Shown here piece after piece: positions 7,755-16,674 of a stretch of DNA of 64,000 nt. A program made the translations under genes and the position numbers. The notes beneath the pieces are model-generated. The model was not told the DNA's origin and ran no database searches. It saw only the letters and a program-made list of their open reading frames with translations. The DNA is from Pseudoflavonifractor sp. 524-17 (GTDB lineage: Bacteria > Bacillota > Clostridia > Oscillospirales > Oscillospiraceae): the NCBI RefSeq assembly GCF_009935845.1, contig NZ_QWEK01000028.1:1-64000 (forward strand), given 5' to 3'. Numbering within the stretch: the stretch's first letter is position 1; the number at the start of each line of letters is the position of its first letter.

Positions 7755-8678
7755 TTACCGGTCCATTAAAACCAGACTCTGTATCTGATTGCGGCCCGTG
7801 CCGCTCTGAAGCAGGTAGACGCTGTAGATGGCGCCGCTGGCAGCATTCAGGTAGAGGGAGCCAAACGTCTCCTGGGGCGGGCAGACCCCCAGCCACGCGG
7901 AATCCAGCGTCTCAATGTCCGCAAAGGCCGGCATGGGCAGCAGGTTGGTATCGGCGAAAAAGAACTGATACCGCCCCGGCATAATCCGCTTGAAGGCGCC
8001 CGTCTCTTTAAACCGCAGATCGCCGTATACCACCCGGCCGTCGCTCATCAGCACGTCCAGCGGACCGGTATTGTAGGCCAGGTTGCCCACCCGAAAGCTG
8101 GAATAGCCGCCGCCAGGGGGGCAGCAGCTGTCTGGAATTTGCAGCAGGTCCATGCCGCCGGCAGTTTTTATGATGGCAATGGTGGTCATGGCTCCCGCGG
8201 GGAAAGGCATGGTCTTTTGCAGATAGATGTATCCGCTTGTGTTGGCGATGGTGACGGTGTGATAGCCAGCGCTGACCTGGCTGTAGCGGGTGGCAGAGGC
8301 GTAGTTGAGCACATCGACAAACCGGCGGCTGTTAAGAAACACCCGAAGGGCGGGGTAGCCATAGGCCCCGTTGAGAAAGCGCACCCTGGAAGGATTGGGT
8401 CGTATCGGGGAGGTGGCGCCGCTGTTTCCGGGATAAACCGGCCCGCCCTCCCCGGGGCTGGGCAGGGGGATGACAGGGGTATTGTCTGTGCCGCCGGGGT
8501 AGACAGGCCCGCCCTCTCCCACATCAGGCAGGGGGACGACGGGGGTGTTGTCCCCGCCGCCGGGATAGACGGGCCCGCCCTCCCCCACATCGGGCAGGGG
8601 AATTACGGGTTCTCCGCCGCGGGTACGGCTGTTCTGCGACTGCGCAGAGACACAGGAATTGAGGTTGTCTTGGTCCAT
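7755..8678 (-). CDS. DUF4397-domain protein with N-terminal Pro/Gly tandem repeats
   Basis: 307 residues. Residues about 24-90 hold three near-identical 23-residue repeats (PLPDVGEGGPVYPGG type). The rest, from SRVRFLNGAYGYPALRVFLN on, matches the DUF4397 beta-sandwich found in bacterial surface and spore-coat-like proteins. No signal peptide or anchor is visible. The nearest AGGAGG lies about 28 bases upstream of ATG 8678, too far for good initiation, so translation may begin a few codons earlier at a non-ATG codon (CTG or similar near 8705). Function unknown; the repeat stretch looks like a flexible stalk. Confidence 0.75.
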   Translation of the reverse strand: MDQDNLNSCVSAQSQNSRTRGGEPVIPLPDVGEGGPVYPGGGDNTPVVPLPDVGEGGPVYPGGTDNTPVIPLPSPGEGGPVYPGNSGATSPIRPNPSRVRFLNGAYGYPALRVFLNSRRFVDVLNYASATRYSQVSAGYHTVTIANTSGYIYLQKTMPFPAGAMTTIAIIKTAGGMDLLQIPDSCCPPGGGYSSFRVGNLAYNTGPLDVLMSDGRVVYGDLRFKETGAFKRIMPGRYQFFFADTNLLPMPAFADIETLDSAWLGVCPPQETFGSLYLNAASGAIYSVYLLQSGTGRNQIQSLVLMDR

Positions 8679-8786
8679 ATCATGTAAACCGGAAATGTTG
8701 AGCAGTTCCGGCAGCCTCCTTTCAGATAGATCCGTATTATCTTATGATTGGATGGCCGCGGCTGTGATCTCCGGCGGATTCCGGTA

Positions 8787-8829
8787 AAAAGATTCCCGTT
8801 TGCAGGCAGTCTGCCTGCAAACGGGAATT
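8787..8829 (-). terminator. terminator of the Na+ symporter gene
   Basis: Perfect 17-bp inverted repeat (8792-8808 / 8812-8828) with a 3-base loop, 23 bases after the symporter stop. On the minus strand it is followed by ATCTTTTT. Confidence 0.88.
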
Positions 8830-8851
8830 TTGATCGTTGGATTGGCCCTGT

Positions 8852-10189
8852 CTAAAACGCCACCTTGAACAGCAGGGCCACCGCGCACAGAATGGCGGCG
8901 CAGGGAACGTACACATAGCGGCCCAGATTGTACCACAGGGGGCTGGGAGCCTTTTTCGCGCCCTGGCCCACTTCCTCCAGCAGATCCTCCCGCCGCATGA
9001 TCCAAAACCAGGATACCGCCCCCAAGGTGGCACCGATGGGAATGATATAAATAGACACAATGTCCATCCACGGCCCCCACTTGGAGATAGGCTCCATGTG
9101 CAGACCGATGCCCAGGCAGACGGCACACAGAATGGCCAGCATCAAGCGGCGGTTGAGCCGGGGGAAGCGGTGGAGCAGGGACTCCCCCACCGCTTCAAAC
9201 ATGTTTTGCAGCGAACTGACCCCGGCGAAGACCATGGCGGTGTACAAAATCACGGCGAACAGCCAGCCCAGGGGAATGTCCTGCAAAATCCGGGGGAGGG
9301 TGACAAAGAGCAGCGCGGGCCCGGCCCCCACATCCAGCCCGTAGGCGAAGCAGGCGGGGATGATCACCAGCGCGGCCACCAGGGCGGCGATGGTGTCAAA
9401 GAGCGCGGTCTGCCGGGCCAGGGCGGCCACGTCCTCCTCCGGGCGGAGGTAGGCGCCGTAGACAATCATGCCGCTGCCAGTGATGGACAGGGAGAAAAAG
9501 GCCTGTCCCATGGCCCAGATCCATACCATGGGGTTGCGCAGGTCCTCCCACCGTGGGGTGAACATATACCGGTAGCCCGCCGCCGCCCCGGGAAGGAAAG
9601 CCACCCGCACCGCCAGAACGGCAAAGATGATAAAAAACAGGGGCATCATGATCTGGTTGCTCTTCTCAATGCTCTTGGCCCCCAGCAGCAAAGTGAGCAG
9701 GGTGCCTACCACCACAATGGCGTGAAAAGGCACCACGGAGTACTCCGACTGGGAGAAGGATTCAAACCAGCCGGCGGTGTCCAGGGTCATCATAGAGCCC
9801 GTAACTGAGGTGAAAAAGGCCTTGAGCACATAGGAGATGATAACGGCGTAGCCGATGGCGATGCACATGGACCCCGCCAGGGGAAGCCAGCCCACCAGGC
9901 CGCCGGCCCTGCCCAGTCCTTCCTCCCGGCTGGCCCAGGCCATGCGGTAGGAGCCCAAGGTGCCGGTGCGGGCCCGGCGGCCCACGGCGTACTCCGCGGA
10001 CAGCCCCACTGTGCTGAACAAGAGGATGAAGACCAGATAGGCCAGCAGAAAGGCGCCGCCGCCGTTGCTGCCCATTTTTGCGGGGAAGCCCCACACATTG
10101 GCCATGCCCACGGCGGACCCCACCGCCGAGAGCACAAAGCCCCAGCGGCTGGTAAATTGACCGTGCTTCTTTTCGTGATGTGAATTCAT
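8852..10189 (-). CDS. sodium-dependent transporter of the neurotransmitter:sodium symporter (SNF/NSS) family
   Basis: 445 residues, about eleven membrane spans. The first span contains GSAVGMANVWGFPAKMGSNGGG, whose glycine-rich unwound segment is the substrate and Na+ site of LeuT/MhsT-type carriers. Bacterial members import amino acids with Na+. Substrate is not predictable here. It has its own terminator, and is separated from cutC by a copy of the roughly 100-bp dispersed repeat. ATG 10189 is preceded by CGGGAGCG, a moderate ribosome site. Confidence 0.92.
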   Translation of the reverse strand: MNSHHEKKHGQFTSRWGFVLSAVGSAVGMANVWGFPAKMGSNGGGAFLLAYLVFILLFSTVGLSAEYAVGRRARTGTLGSYRMAWASREEGLGRAGGLVGWLPLAGSMCIAIGYAVIISYVLKAFFTSVTGSMMTLDTAGWFESFSQSEYSVVPFHAIVVVGTLLTLLLGAKSIEKSNQIMMPLFFIIFAVLAVRVAFLPGAAAGYRYMFTPRWEDLRNPMVWIWAMGQAFFSLSITGSGMIVYGAYLRPEEDVAALARQTALFDTIAALVAALVIIPACFAYGLDVGAGPALLFVTLPRILQDIPLGWLFAVILYTAMVFAGVSSLQNMFEAVGESLLHRFPRLNRRLMLAILCAVCLGIGLHMEPISKWGPWMDIVSIYIIPIGATLGAVSWFWIMRREDLLEEVGQGAKKAPSPLWYNLGRYVYVPCAAILCAVALLFKVAF

Positions 10190-10235
10190 TTCTCATACGC
10201 TCCCGCTCTGTTATGTCAGGCTTTGTCTGAAGCAT

Positions 10236-10332
10236 GTCCAAACGCCCAAGGGCGGATCTTTTTCCGCCGTACCGCGTTAGAAACGCTCTCGCCGCCGGAC
10301 ATTGCGCCAGTTATCAAACAACGCCTAAACTG
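10236..10332. repeat. dispersed GC-rich repeat, family 2, copy A
   Basis: Near-identical in layout to 50742-50857: shared blocks are AACGCCCA, TTTTTCCGCC, TACCGCGTTA, CTCTCGCCGCCGG, CATTGC/CATATTGC, CCAGTT and TCAAACA. The first part folds as GGCGG...CCGCC. The right end supplies the last codons and the TGA of cutC. Confidence 0.7.
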
Positions 10333-11069
10333 TGGACAATCTGGGCGCAGGCCGCGAACTCCTGGGGGTCGGTCTGCCAGATCTCATACTCCGACAGGGA
10401 GGGCAGGCCCATGGAGACGGACTCCTTCCGGTAGACCATGCCGCTGTCCAGAGGGGCGCCCCGCCCGGTGGTGTGGAAGATACAGATGCCGGTGGCGTCG
10501 TGTATGGCCCGGATGTTATGCCTTTTTACCCCGCATCCGGCCATAATGTCAATCCGGCCCGCCGCCTGGCGGAAGGCCTTGCCCAGCACTTCGCAGCCCG
10601 CCGCCGCGCTGCTGGCCTGGCCGGAGGTGAGGATGGTGCGGCAGCCCAGCCGGACGGCGTCCTCCAGTGCCTCAGCCGGGTCCCGGGTCATGTCAAAGGC
10701 CCGGTGGAGGGTGACGTCCATCCCCCCGGCGCAGGCCATCAGCCGCTCCATCTTCTCCCGGTCCACCCGGCCCTCCGGCGTCAGCGCGCCGGTGACCACG
10801 CCGTCAGCCCCCAGATCCCGAAAGCACTTGATGGTCTCCTCCATCTCCTCCAGCTCCCGATCCGTATAGAGAAAATCTCCGAAGCGGGGGCGGATGAGCA
10901 CATTGATTTTCACGCCGCAGTCCCGCCGGACCTGCTGAAAAAGAGCGGCGGAGGGAGTGGTCCCGCCGATGGCCAGATTGGCACACAGCTCCAGGCGGTC
11001 CGCGCCGCCCTGGGCCGCGGCCATGGCGGAGGCATAGGAATCCACACAGCCCTCAATCAGTGTATTCAT
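10314..11069 (-). CDS. cutC: copper homeostasis protein CutC family
   Basis: 251 residues in a TIM-barrel fold. Seen: the N-terminal EGCVDSYASAMAAAQGGADRLELC, then GGTTPS, NVLIRPRFGDFLYT and the later LTSGQASSA, all diagnostic of CutC. The family is named for copper tolerance in E. coli, but its biochemical role is unsettled. Start ATG 11069 behind AAAGGGG. The last residues (HSLGVV) and the stop codon lie in a dispersed repeat, so the native C-terminus may have been altered by the repeat. Confidence 0.93.
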   Translation of the reverse strand: MNTLIEGCVDSYASAMAAAQGGADRLELCANLAIGGTTPSAALFQQVRRDCGVKINVLIRPRFGDFLYTDRELEEMEETIKCFRDLGADGVVTGALTPEGRVDREKMERLMACAGGMDVTLHRAFDMTRDPAEALEDAVRLGCRTILTSGQASSAAAGCEVLGKAFRQAAGRIDIMAGCGVKRHNIRAIHDATGICIFHTTGRGAPLDSGMVYRKESVSMGLPSLSEYEIWQTDPQEFAACAQIVHSLGVV

Positions 11070-11189
11070 GACAGAAAGATCCCCTTTCCAGGCAGAGTCT
11101 GCCGGTATTGTATGGTATATGGAAGCGCTGTCTGCCCCACAGTATACCATAGGAAGAAGGGGAAGTCGAGGGCGGATTTGGAAAGTTCC

Positions 11190-11250
11190 TTTGACATACG
11201 TTTACCCCCCTGATGCAGTCCTTTCATTTTCCTGCATCAGGGGGGTTGTC
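11190..11250 (-). repeat. 3'-flanking stem-loop repeat, family 3, copy 1 (downstream of pyk)
   Basis: A perfect 15-bp stem (11204-11218 / 11232-11246) with a 13-base loop, about 37 bases after the pyk stop. Read on the minus strand, stem, loop (starts GAAAAT) and the bases after it (AAACGTATGTCA) match the element after the FadR-type regulator at 31800-31860. There is no T-run, so it is not a classic terminator. Confidence 0.75.
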
Positions 11251-11282
11251 TCGTTCATCTTGCGGGGGGCTCCCCCAGACAA

Positions 11283-12698
11283 TCAAACAATCTGTGCTTT
11301 GATCAAATTCGTGGTCCCGCTTTTCCCGATGGGCACCCCGGCGGTAATCACCACGGTATCGCCGGGACTGACGGCCTGTTCCTTCAAAGCCATATCCACA
11401 GCCATGGAGAAGAGCCGGTCGGTGGAGTCCACCAGCCCGGTGAGGAAGGTATGCACCCCCCAGGAGAGGGCCAGCTGCCGCCGGGAGCGGTCGTCCTGGC
11501 ACATGGCCAGAATGGGGCAGGCGGGGCGGTAGCGGGCGATGACCCGGGCGGTGTGGCCGGATTTGGTGGGGGTGAGGATAGCGGTGGCGCTCAAGTCCAT
11601 GGCGGTGAGGCAGCTGGAGTGGGAGATGGCGTCGCTGATGGAGGAGATCCGGGTGGCCACGCTGCGCTCCTGGAAGCGGCCCCAGTAGTTAATCGAGGAC
11701 TCGGTGGCGTTGATGATGTCGATCATGGTCTTCAGGGCCTCCGCGGGGTACTTGCCAGAGGCGGTCTCGCCGGAGAGCATAACGCAGGAGGTGCCGTCAA
11801 AGACGGCGTTGGCCACATCGGATACCTCTGCCCGGGTGGGCCGGGGGTTGCGGATCATGGAGTCCAGCATCTGGGTGGCGATGATCACGGGGAGGCCCTT
11901 CATAGTGGTGTTTTTGATCATCTTTTTCTGGAGAATGGGCACCTGATGGGCAGGGATCTCCACGCCCAGATCCCCCCGGGCCACCATAATGCCGTCGGAG
12001 ACGGCGATGATCTCCTCCAGGTTGTCCACGCCCTCCCGGTTTTCAATCTTGGCGATGATCCGCACCTGATCGCCGCCGAAGCCGTGCAGGCAGGCACGCA
12101 CATCTTCCACATCGCTGGCCTTGCGGACGAAGGAGGCGGCCACAAAGTCGAAGTCGTTCTCCACGGCGAACTTCAGATCCTCCCGGTCCTTTTCCGTAAG
12201 GGAGGGAAGTTGGATGTTGACATCGGGGATGTTGATGCTCTTATTGCTGGACAGGGGACCGCCGCTCTCTACGGTGCAGCGGATCTCCGTCCCCTCCACG
12301 CTGGCGACCCGCAGCTCAATCAGGCCGTCGTCCACCAAAACCCGGCAGCCGGGGCTCACCTCGTTGTGAAGGTTGGCGTAGGTGACGGACACCTGCCGGC
12401 TGTCCCCAGGCACGTCCTGGGTGGTAAGGGTGAAGGGCTGGCCCCGCTCCAGAAGGACGGGTGCAGCAAAGGACTTGACCCGGATCTCCGGTCCCCGGGT
12501 ATCCAGAATGGCGGCTACAGGCACGCCCATCTCGTCCCGGACGTTTTTCAGTTTGGTGAGCTGGGCGAGGTGGCTGTCGTGGGTGCCGTGGGAGAAGTTG
12601 AACCGGGCTGCATCCATGCCGCAGGCGATGAGCTGGCGGATTTTTTCCTCACTGTCCACGGCGGGACCCAGGGTACAGATTACTTTTGTCTTTCTCAA
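11283..12698 (-). CDS. pyk: pyruvate kinase
   Basis: 471 residues. It makes pyruvate and ATP from phosphoenolpyruvate and ADP at the end of glycolysis. Seen: KVICTLGPA at the N-terminus, RFNFSHG, the metal and substrate site KIENREGV...GIMVARGDLGVEIP, and SGETASGKYP. Length is that of the short form, with no C-terminal PEP-utiliser extension. The start is TTG 12698, placed 7 bases after GGAGG; no ATG gives a better fit. Transcribed alone, with the family-3 stem-loop directly downstream. Confidence 0.97.
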   Translation of the reverse strand: MRKTKVICTLGPAVDSEEKIRQLIACGMDAARFNFSHGTHDSHLAQLTKLKNVRDEMGVPVAAILDTRGPEIRVKSFAAPVLLERGQPFTLTTQDVPGDSRQVSVTYANLHNEVSPGCRVLVDDGLIELRVASVEGTEIRCTVESGGPLSSNKSINIPDVNIQLPSLTEKDREDLKFAVENDFDFVAASFVRKASDVEDVRACLHGFGGDQVRIIAKIENREGVDNLEEIIAVSDGIMVARGDLGVEIPAHQVPILQKKMIKNTTMKGLPVIIATQMLDSMIRNPRPTRAEVSDVANAVFDGTSCVMLSGETASGKYPAEALKTMIDIINATESSINYWGRFQERSVATRISSISDAISHSSCLTAMDLSATAILTPTKSGHTARVIARYRPACPILAMCQDDRSRRQLALSWGVHTFLTGLVDSTDRLFSMAVDMALKEQAVSPGDTVVITAGVPIGKSGTTNLIKAQIV

Positions 12699-12877
12699 AG
12701 CGGCGCCTCCTTCATTTTGTCGCGGCGTTCCATTTTATTACAATTCCTGTTACAGACCCATTATAACCAAAAGGGGCGGGGTTGAAAAGGGTCAAAAGCC
12801 ACAAGAAACCCGTGGGAAAACCGTTGGGAGCGCTGCGGCTTGGCGAAAAAACCGCCTCCTGTCAGGGAAGAAGCGCC

Positions 12878-14068
12878 TTAATGGAACTGAAACAGCTCCT
12901 CCGAGCGCACCGAGCTGGCGGAATAGAGGATGAGGACCAGATCCGGGTCGATCTGGGCGATGGTGCTGGTGAGATCCCCCTCAAAATAGCGCAGATCCAC
13001 GGTGGTGAGCTGGGAACAGGACAGAGCCAGAAAGGGGGTCAGGGCACAGGAGAAGGACTCCCGGATGAGGAGGATCTTCTTCTCATTTTCGCTCCTGTGA
13101 TTGGTGATGGTGGCCAGGCCGTAGTCGCCGCCGGAATAGAGGGTATAAGGATTGGCGTTGAACCAGTCCTTTTCCGCCACCCGCTCCGGGAAGAGAAGGG
13201 ACTGGCCAAATGGGCCCCGGCGGTCCATGCCGTTGGCGGGACAGGTGTAGGTGAAGTCGGTGTCAAACCGGGGGAGATACTGGGTGATGTCGTCCACGCC
13301 GGCGTAGAGACTGCCGGTACGCTTGCCCTGACTGCCCAAAAACCAGTTTTCATAGACCCTTTGGTCGTAATTGGCCTGGTCGGTACAGTAGGCGGGGGTG
13401 GCAATCCCATAGTTCCGCTCCAGCACAGGAACCAAATTCTGCCAGGCAAAAAAGGCGGCTTGAGGGGTCCAGTGGTGGTCGGTGCGGAAGAACCAGCCCT
13501 CATGTCCGGCGGCGAAGGCGGGGCGGAGGTCCAGGGTGTTTACCCCGTTCTGCTCCAGCCGCTCCAGCAGGCGGTCGGCGTTGCCGTTGTAGTGGTCGGA
13601 GAGGCCGGGAGGGAGCTGGCTGCCGCCGGACTGGATTTTATAGGGGGCAGTGACGAAGAGCAGGGGGATGCCCAGGCCGTCCAGCGTCTGCTTCAAGCCG
13701 GCGGTGGCCTGGGCCTGGGGGGTGACATCGGCAGGGGCGTCGGCGGGACTGGCGAAGGTGAGGGCGCCGCTGTCCAGCTTCACCACCCAGGCGCTGCTGT
13801 TCATATCCTCCAGCACCCGCCGGCCGGTGAGCCGCTGAATGCCGCCGTAGAGCTGGATAAACAGGTGCTCCCGGTCTAGGTCGGCGTTGAGCTTGCCGTC
13901 CGCTTGGGCAAGAAACTCCTCTGCTGTAATCTCCCCCTGGCCCAGGGCGTCTATGGTGAGGAGGAACTGGCTCTCTCCGGTGAGAAAACCGTGGAGCAGA
14001 TAGCAGAATCCCCCCAGAGTGGCGGTGAGAAAGAGAACCGCCGCGGCGGTATGGGCACGGTTTGGCAT
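12878..14068 (-). CDS. AlgX/AlgJ-type (DHHW) SGNH-hydrolase-like protein of an O-acetylation module
   Basis: 396 residues: one N-terminal membrane anchor (about 9-28), then an extracytoplasmic SGNH-like domain. The segment RTDHHWTPQAA carries the Asp-His pair of the DHHW/AlgX group, and RESFSCAL near residue 340 is where the nucleophilic Ser is expected. Such proteins place acetyl groups, delivered by an MBOAT partner, on an exported polysaccharide. That partner is the gene 16 bases upstream. Start ATG 14068 follows AGGAGG. The acceptor polymer is unknown. Confidence 0.85.
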   Translation of the reverse strand: MPNRAHTAAAVLFLTATLGGFCYLLHGFLTGESQFLLTIDALGQGEITAEEFLAQADGKLNADLDREHLFIQLYGGIQRLTGRRVLEDMNSSAWVVKLDSGALTFASPADAPADVTPQAQATAGLKQTLDGLGIPLLFVTAPYKIQSGGSQLPPGLSDHYNGNADRLLERLEQNGVNTLDLRPAFAAGHEGWFFRTDHHWTPQAAFFAWQNLVPVLERNYGIATPAYCTDQANYDQRVYENWFLGSQGKRTGSLYAGVDDITQYLPRFDTDFTYTCPANGMDRRGPFGQSLLFPERVAEKDWFNANPYTLYSGGDYGLATITNHRSENEKKILLIRESFSCALTPFLALSCSQLTTVDLRYFEGDLTSTIAQIDPDLVLILYSASSVRSEELFQFH

Positions 14069-14083
14069 AGCGGCCTCCTGAAT

Positions 14084-15511
14084 TCAGAAATTAAAATAGA
14101 TAAATGGGTTATAGGTACCCTTGACGATGAAGGCGGCGCACACCACGTACAGCGTCAGAACCGCCAGGGGGTAGAGGGTGTCCCGCACTAGGGCGCCGCC
14201 CCGCCCGGCGGACGCCAGCCGGGCGGACAGCCATCTGGCGATGGGAGTGGCGCACAGGGCGGCGGCCAGGAGGAGAAAGCGGTACTCCGTGAGGAAGAAG
14301 AGGGTGTAAGAATCCCACCAGCCGGCGGCGGGGAAAAACATGGCCTTCAGGTGGAGGAACGCCGCCCCCAGACTGTCCGCCCGGAAGAAGACGCAGCCAA
14401 TATCAAAGGCGATCAAAGTATACAGCCACCGGCACCATCCGGGCCAGCGAGTACCGAAGCCTCCGAATTTCTCCAGGGCCAACAGAGAGAAGGAGTACAG
14501 CCCCCAGAAGAGGAAGGTCCAGTTGGCCCCGTGCCACAGGCCGGTAAGCAGCCACACGATGAAGAGGTTGCGCACATGCTTCCACTTGGCGCTGACCCGG
14601 CTGCCCCCCAGGGGCACATACACATAGTCCAGAAACCAGGTCGACAGGGAGATATGCCACCGCCGCCAGAACTCCGTGATGGATCGGGAGATAAAGGGAT
14701 AATTAAAATTTTCCAGGAAGTGAAAGCCGAACATCCGCCCCAGGCCGATGGCCATGTCAGAGTAGCCGGAGAAGTCGAAGTAGAGCTGCAAAATATAGCA
14801 CAAGGAGCTCAGCCACGCCAGGCCGGCGGACAGGCCGGCGGCGGGGAGGCCGTAGACAAAGTCCACCAGAACCGCCAGCTGGTTGGACAAAAAGACCTTC
14901 TTCCCCAGGCCGGTGAGAAAGCGGCATACCCCAGAGGAGAAGTCCTCCCAGCTCTCCCGGCGGCAGTCAATGTCCTCCGCCACCGTCTCATACTTCACAA
15001 TGGGGCCGGCGATGAGCTGGGGGAAGAAGGAGATGTAGAGGGCCACCTTCAGGGGATTGCGCTGGACCTTCCCCCGGCCCCGGCCCACATCCAGAACATA
15101 GCTCATGGCCTGGAAGGTGAAGAAGGAGATGCCGATGGGGAGATCAATGATGGGGACGGTCAGCCCCAGTCCCAGCCGGTTGGCCTCGGTAAGCACAAAG
15201 GCGAGGTATTTGAAGACGAAAAACAGCCCCAGGTTGGCGGCCACCGCCAAACCCGCCGGCAGGCGGGTGGAGCGCCCCCGGGTCCGCCAAAGACCCACCC
15301 ACAGCCCGAAGAGGTAGTTGGCGAGAATGGAGGCTATCATCACTAGAACGAACCAGGGCTCCCCCCAGGCGTAGAAAAAGAGGGACGCGGCCAGCAGCAG
15401 CAGGTTCTGGGCGGGCCGGCGCAGAGGCCCCAGCCAGGTACATACGCCGTAGTAGCCCAGCAACACTATGGGGAGGAAGAGAAAGAGGAAGACAGAACTG
15501 GAAAAAAGCAC
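14084..15511 (-). CDS. MBOAT-family membrane O-acyltransferase (AlgI/DltB-like)
   Basis: 475 residues with about ten membrane spans. The conserved region FWRRWHISLSTWFLDYVYVPLGGSR and the invariant His in LTGLWHGANWTFLFWGLY are typical of AlgI-type acyltransferases, which pass acetyl groups across the membrane for modification of surface polysaccharides. The start is GTG 15511 behind AAGGAG. It lies between an acyltransferase-3 gene and the AlgX-like gene, all on one strand with gaps of 35 and 15 bases, so a single operon is likely. Confidence 0.93.
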   Translation of the reverse strand: MLFSSSVFLFLFLPIVLLGYYGVCTWLGPLRRPAQNLLLLAASLFFYAWGEPWFVLVMIASILANYLFGLWVGLWRTRGRSTRLPAGLAVAANLGLFFVFKYLAFVLTEANRLGLGLTVPIIDLPIGISFFTFQAMSYVLDVGRGRGKVQRNPLKVALYISFFPQLIAGPIVKYETVAEDIDCRRESWEDFSSGVCRFLTGLGKKVFLSNQLAVLVDFVYGLPAAGLSAGLAWLSSLCYILQLYFDFSGYSDMAIGLGRMFGFHFLENFNYPFISRSITEFWRRWHISLSTWFLDYVYVPLGGSRVSAKWKHVRNLFIVWLLTGLWHGANWTFLFWGLYSFSLLALEKFGGFGTRWPGWCRWLYTLIAFDIGCVFFRADSLGAAFLHLKAMFFPAAGWWDSYTLFFLTEYRFLLLAAALCATPIARWLSARLASAGRGGALVRDTLYPLAVLTLYVVCAAFIVKGTYNPFIYFNF

Positions 15512-15546
15512 GTCAGAAACTCCTTTTCAGGGGGAAATCGTGGAAA

Positions 15547-16647
15547 TCAAGTGAGATACCGCCCCGCCACGGGGAGCCTGGACAGGCCCCAGGCCAGCGC
15601 CGCGGCGCAGAGGAACACCAGCGCGGAGAGGGCCGGAACGGAGAGGATAGGGGAAAAGGAAAGGGTGCTGATCCCCAAAGTGCGCAGCAGAGAGATAAAA
15701 ATATCGTGGCAAAGGTAAATGCCGAAGGTAAGCGGGGACAGACGGACCGCCCGCCGGCACAGGGGGGCGTCCGCTCTGCGCTCCGGCAGGGAGCGGAACG
15801 CTGCAAACACCGCCGCCGCCATCGCGGCCACATTGGGGGTAAAGTAGCTGTACAGGGCGAGGGTTTGAACCCCCGCGGAGCGGGAGAGGTACCAGGTGCC
15901 CCAGACGGTGCCTGCCGCCCCCAGCAGGCCGGCCAGATAGATCGCCCGCCGCGCCCCGGGACTCAGCGCGTAGGTCTTCAGGTAGTACCCCGCCACGTAG
16001 TAGCCCGTATAGCCCAGGACCAGCCGGACATCCAGCCGGTTCACCCAGGTGGAGAGGGTCTGGCTGGGCCGCAGGGCGAGCACCGCAGGCAGGGTGAGGG
16101 CAAAGACCGCCGTCAGCAAAAAGAACCAGTGAAAATCCCGCCGCTCCGCCCCCCGGACAAAGGCCCGGAGAATTGGGGTGATCAGGTACAGCCCGAGGAT
16201 CATGGGCAGAAACCAGAGGTGATAGTGGAGCTTGCCCCACAAGACGGTTTTCAAAGCCTCCAGATACCCGCTCAGGGTAAAGGGGCCGCGGTGGATGGTA
16301 TGGGTCAGGCAGGCGTAAAAGCAGGCCCATACCAGCAGCGCCGCCGCGATGGGGAGGATATGGCGGCGAAACAGCGCGGAAAGGCTGAGCTTTTTCCTGG
16401 GATCCAGCAGAAACATCCCGGAGAGCATGACGAAAACCGGCACGCACCAGCGGGTGAGGCTGTTATAGAAATTGAGCACGGCCCAGTCTAGGGTATTTAC
16501 GCCGGCCTGATCCATCCAGCCGCCGGAGAGGTGCAGGACAACCACGGCAACGGCGGCGGCCACCCGGAGCAGGTCGGCGTACATCAGCCGCCCTTCCCGG
16601 CTGGGCATGCGCTCCCTCCGGCCGGCAGCGCTGTGTGGGTTTGGCAT
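15547..16647 (-). CDS. acyltransferase-3 family integral membrane O-acyltransferase
   Basis: 366 residues, about ten spans. After a hydrophilic 21-residue start comes MYADLLRVAAAVAVVVLHLSGGW, the first span with the conserved His of the OatA/WecH family. ATG 16647 has AGGAGG 8 bases upstream. Members acetylate or succinylate cell-surface sugars. It is first in the operon with MBOAT and AlgX-like genes, giving two different acyl-transfer mechanisms in one unit. Confidence 0.9.
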   Translation of the reverse strand: MPNPHSAAGRRERMPSREGRLMYADLLRVAAAVAVVVLHLSGGWMDQAGVNTLDWAVLNFYNSLTRWCVPVFVMLSGMFLLDPRKKLSLSALFRRHILPIAAALLVWACFYACLTHTIHRGPFTLSGYLEALKTVLWGKLHYHLWFLPMILGLYLITPILRAFVRGAERRDFHWFFLLTAVFALTLPAVLALRPSQTLSTWVNRLDVRLVLGYTGYYVAGYYLKTYALSPGARRAIYLAGLLGAAGTVWGTWYLSRSAGVQTLALYSYFTPNVAAMAAAVFAAFRSLPERRADAPLCRRAVRLSPLTFGIYLCHDIFISLLRTLGISTLSFSPILSVPALSALVFLCAAALAWGLSRLPVAGRYLT

Positions 16648-16674
16648 GGCAAAGACCTCCTGTGGGCGGCATTC

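Noticed and set aside
8400-8620. Tandem DNA repeats of about 69 bp
   Set aside because: As a CRISPR candidate: the repeats are in frame, directly adjacent without spacers, and encode the DUF4397 protein's N-terminal repeats.
11190-11250. Standard intrinsic terminator after pyk
   Set aside because: The stem is strong but no U-run follows on the coding strand, and the sequence is shared with another locus, so it was listed as a repeat.
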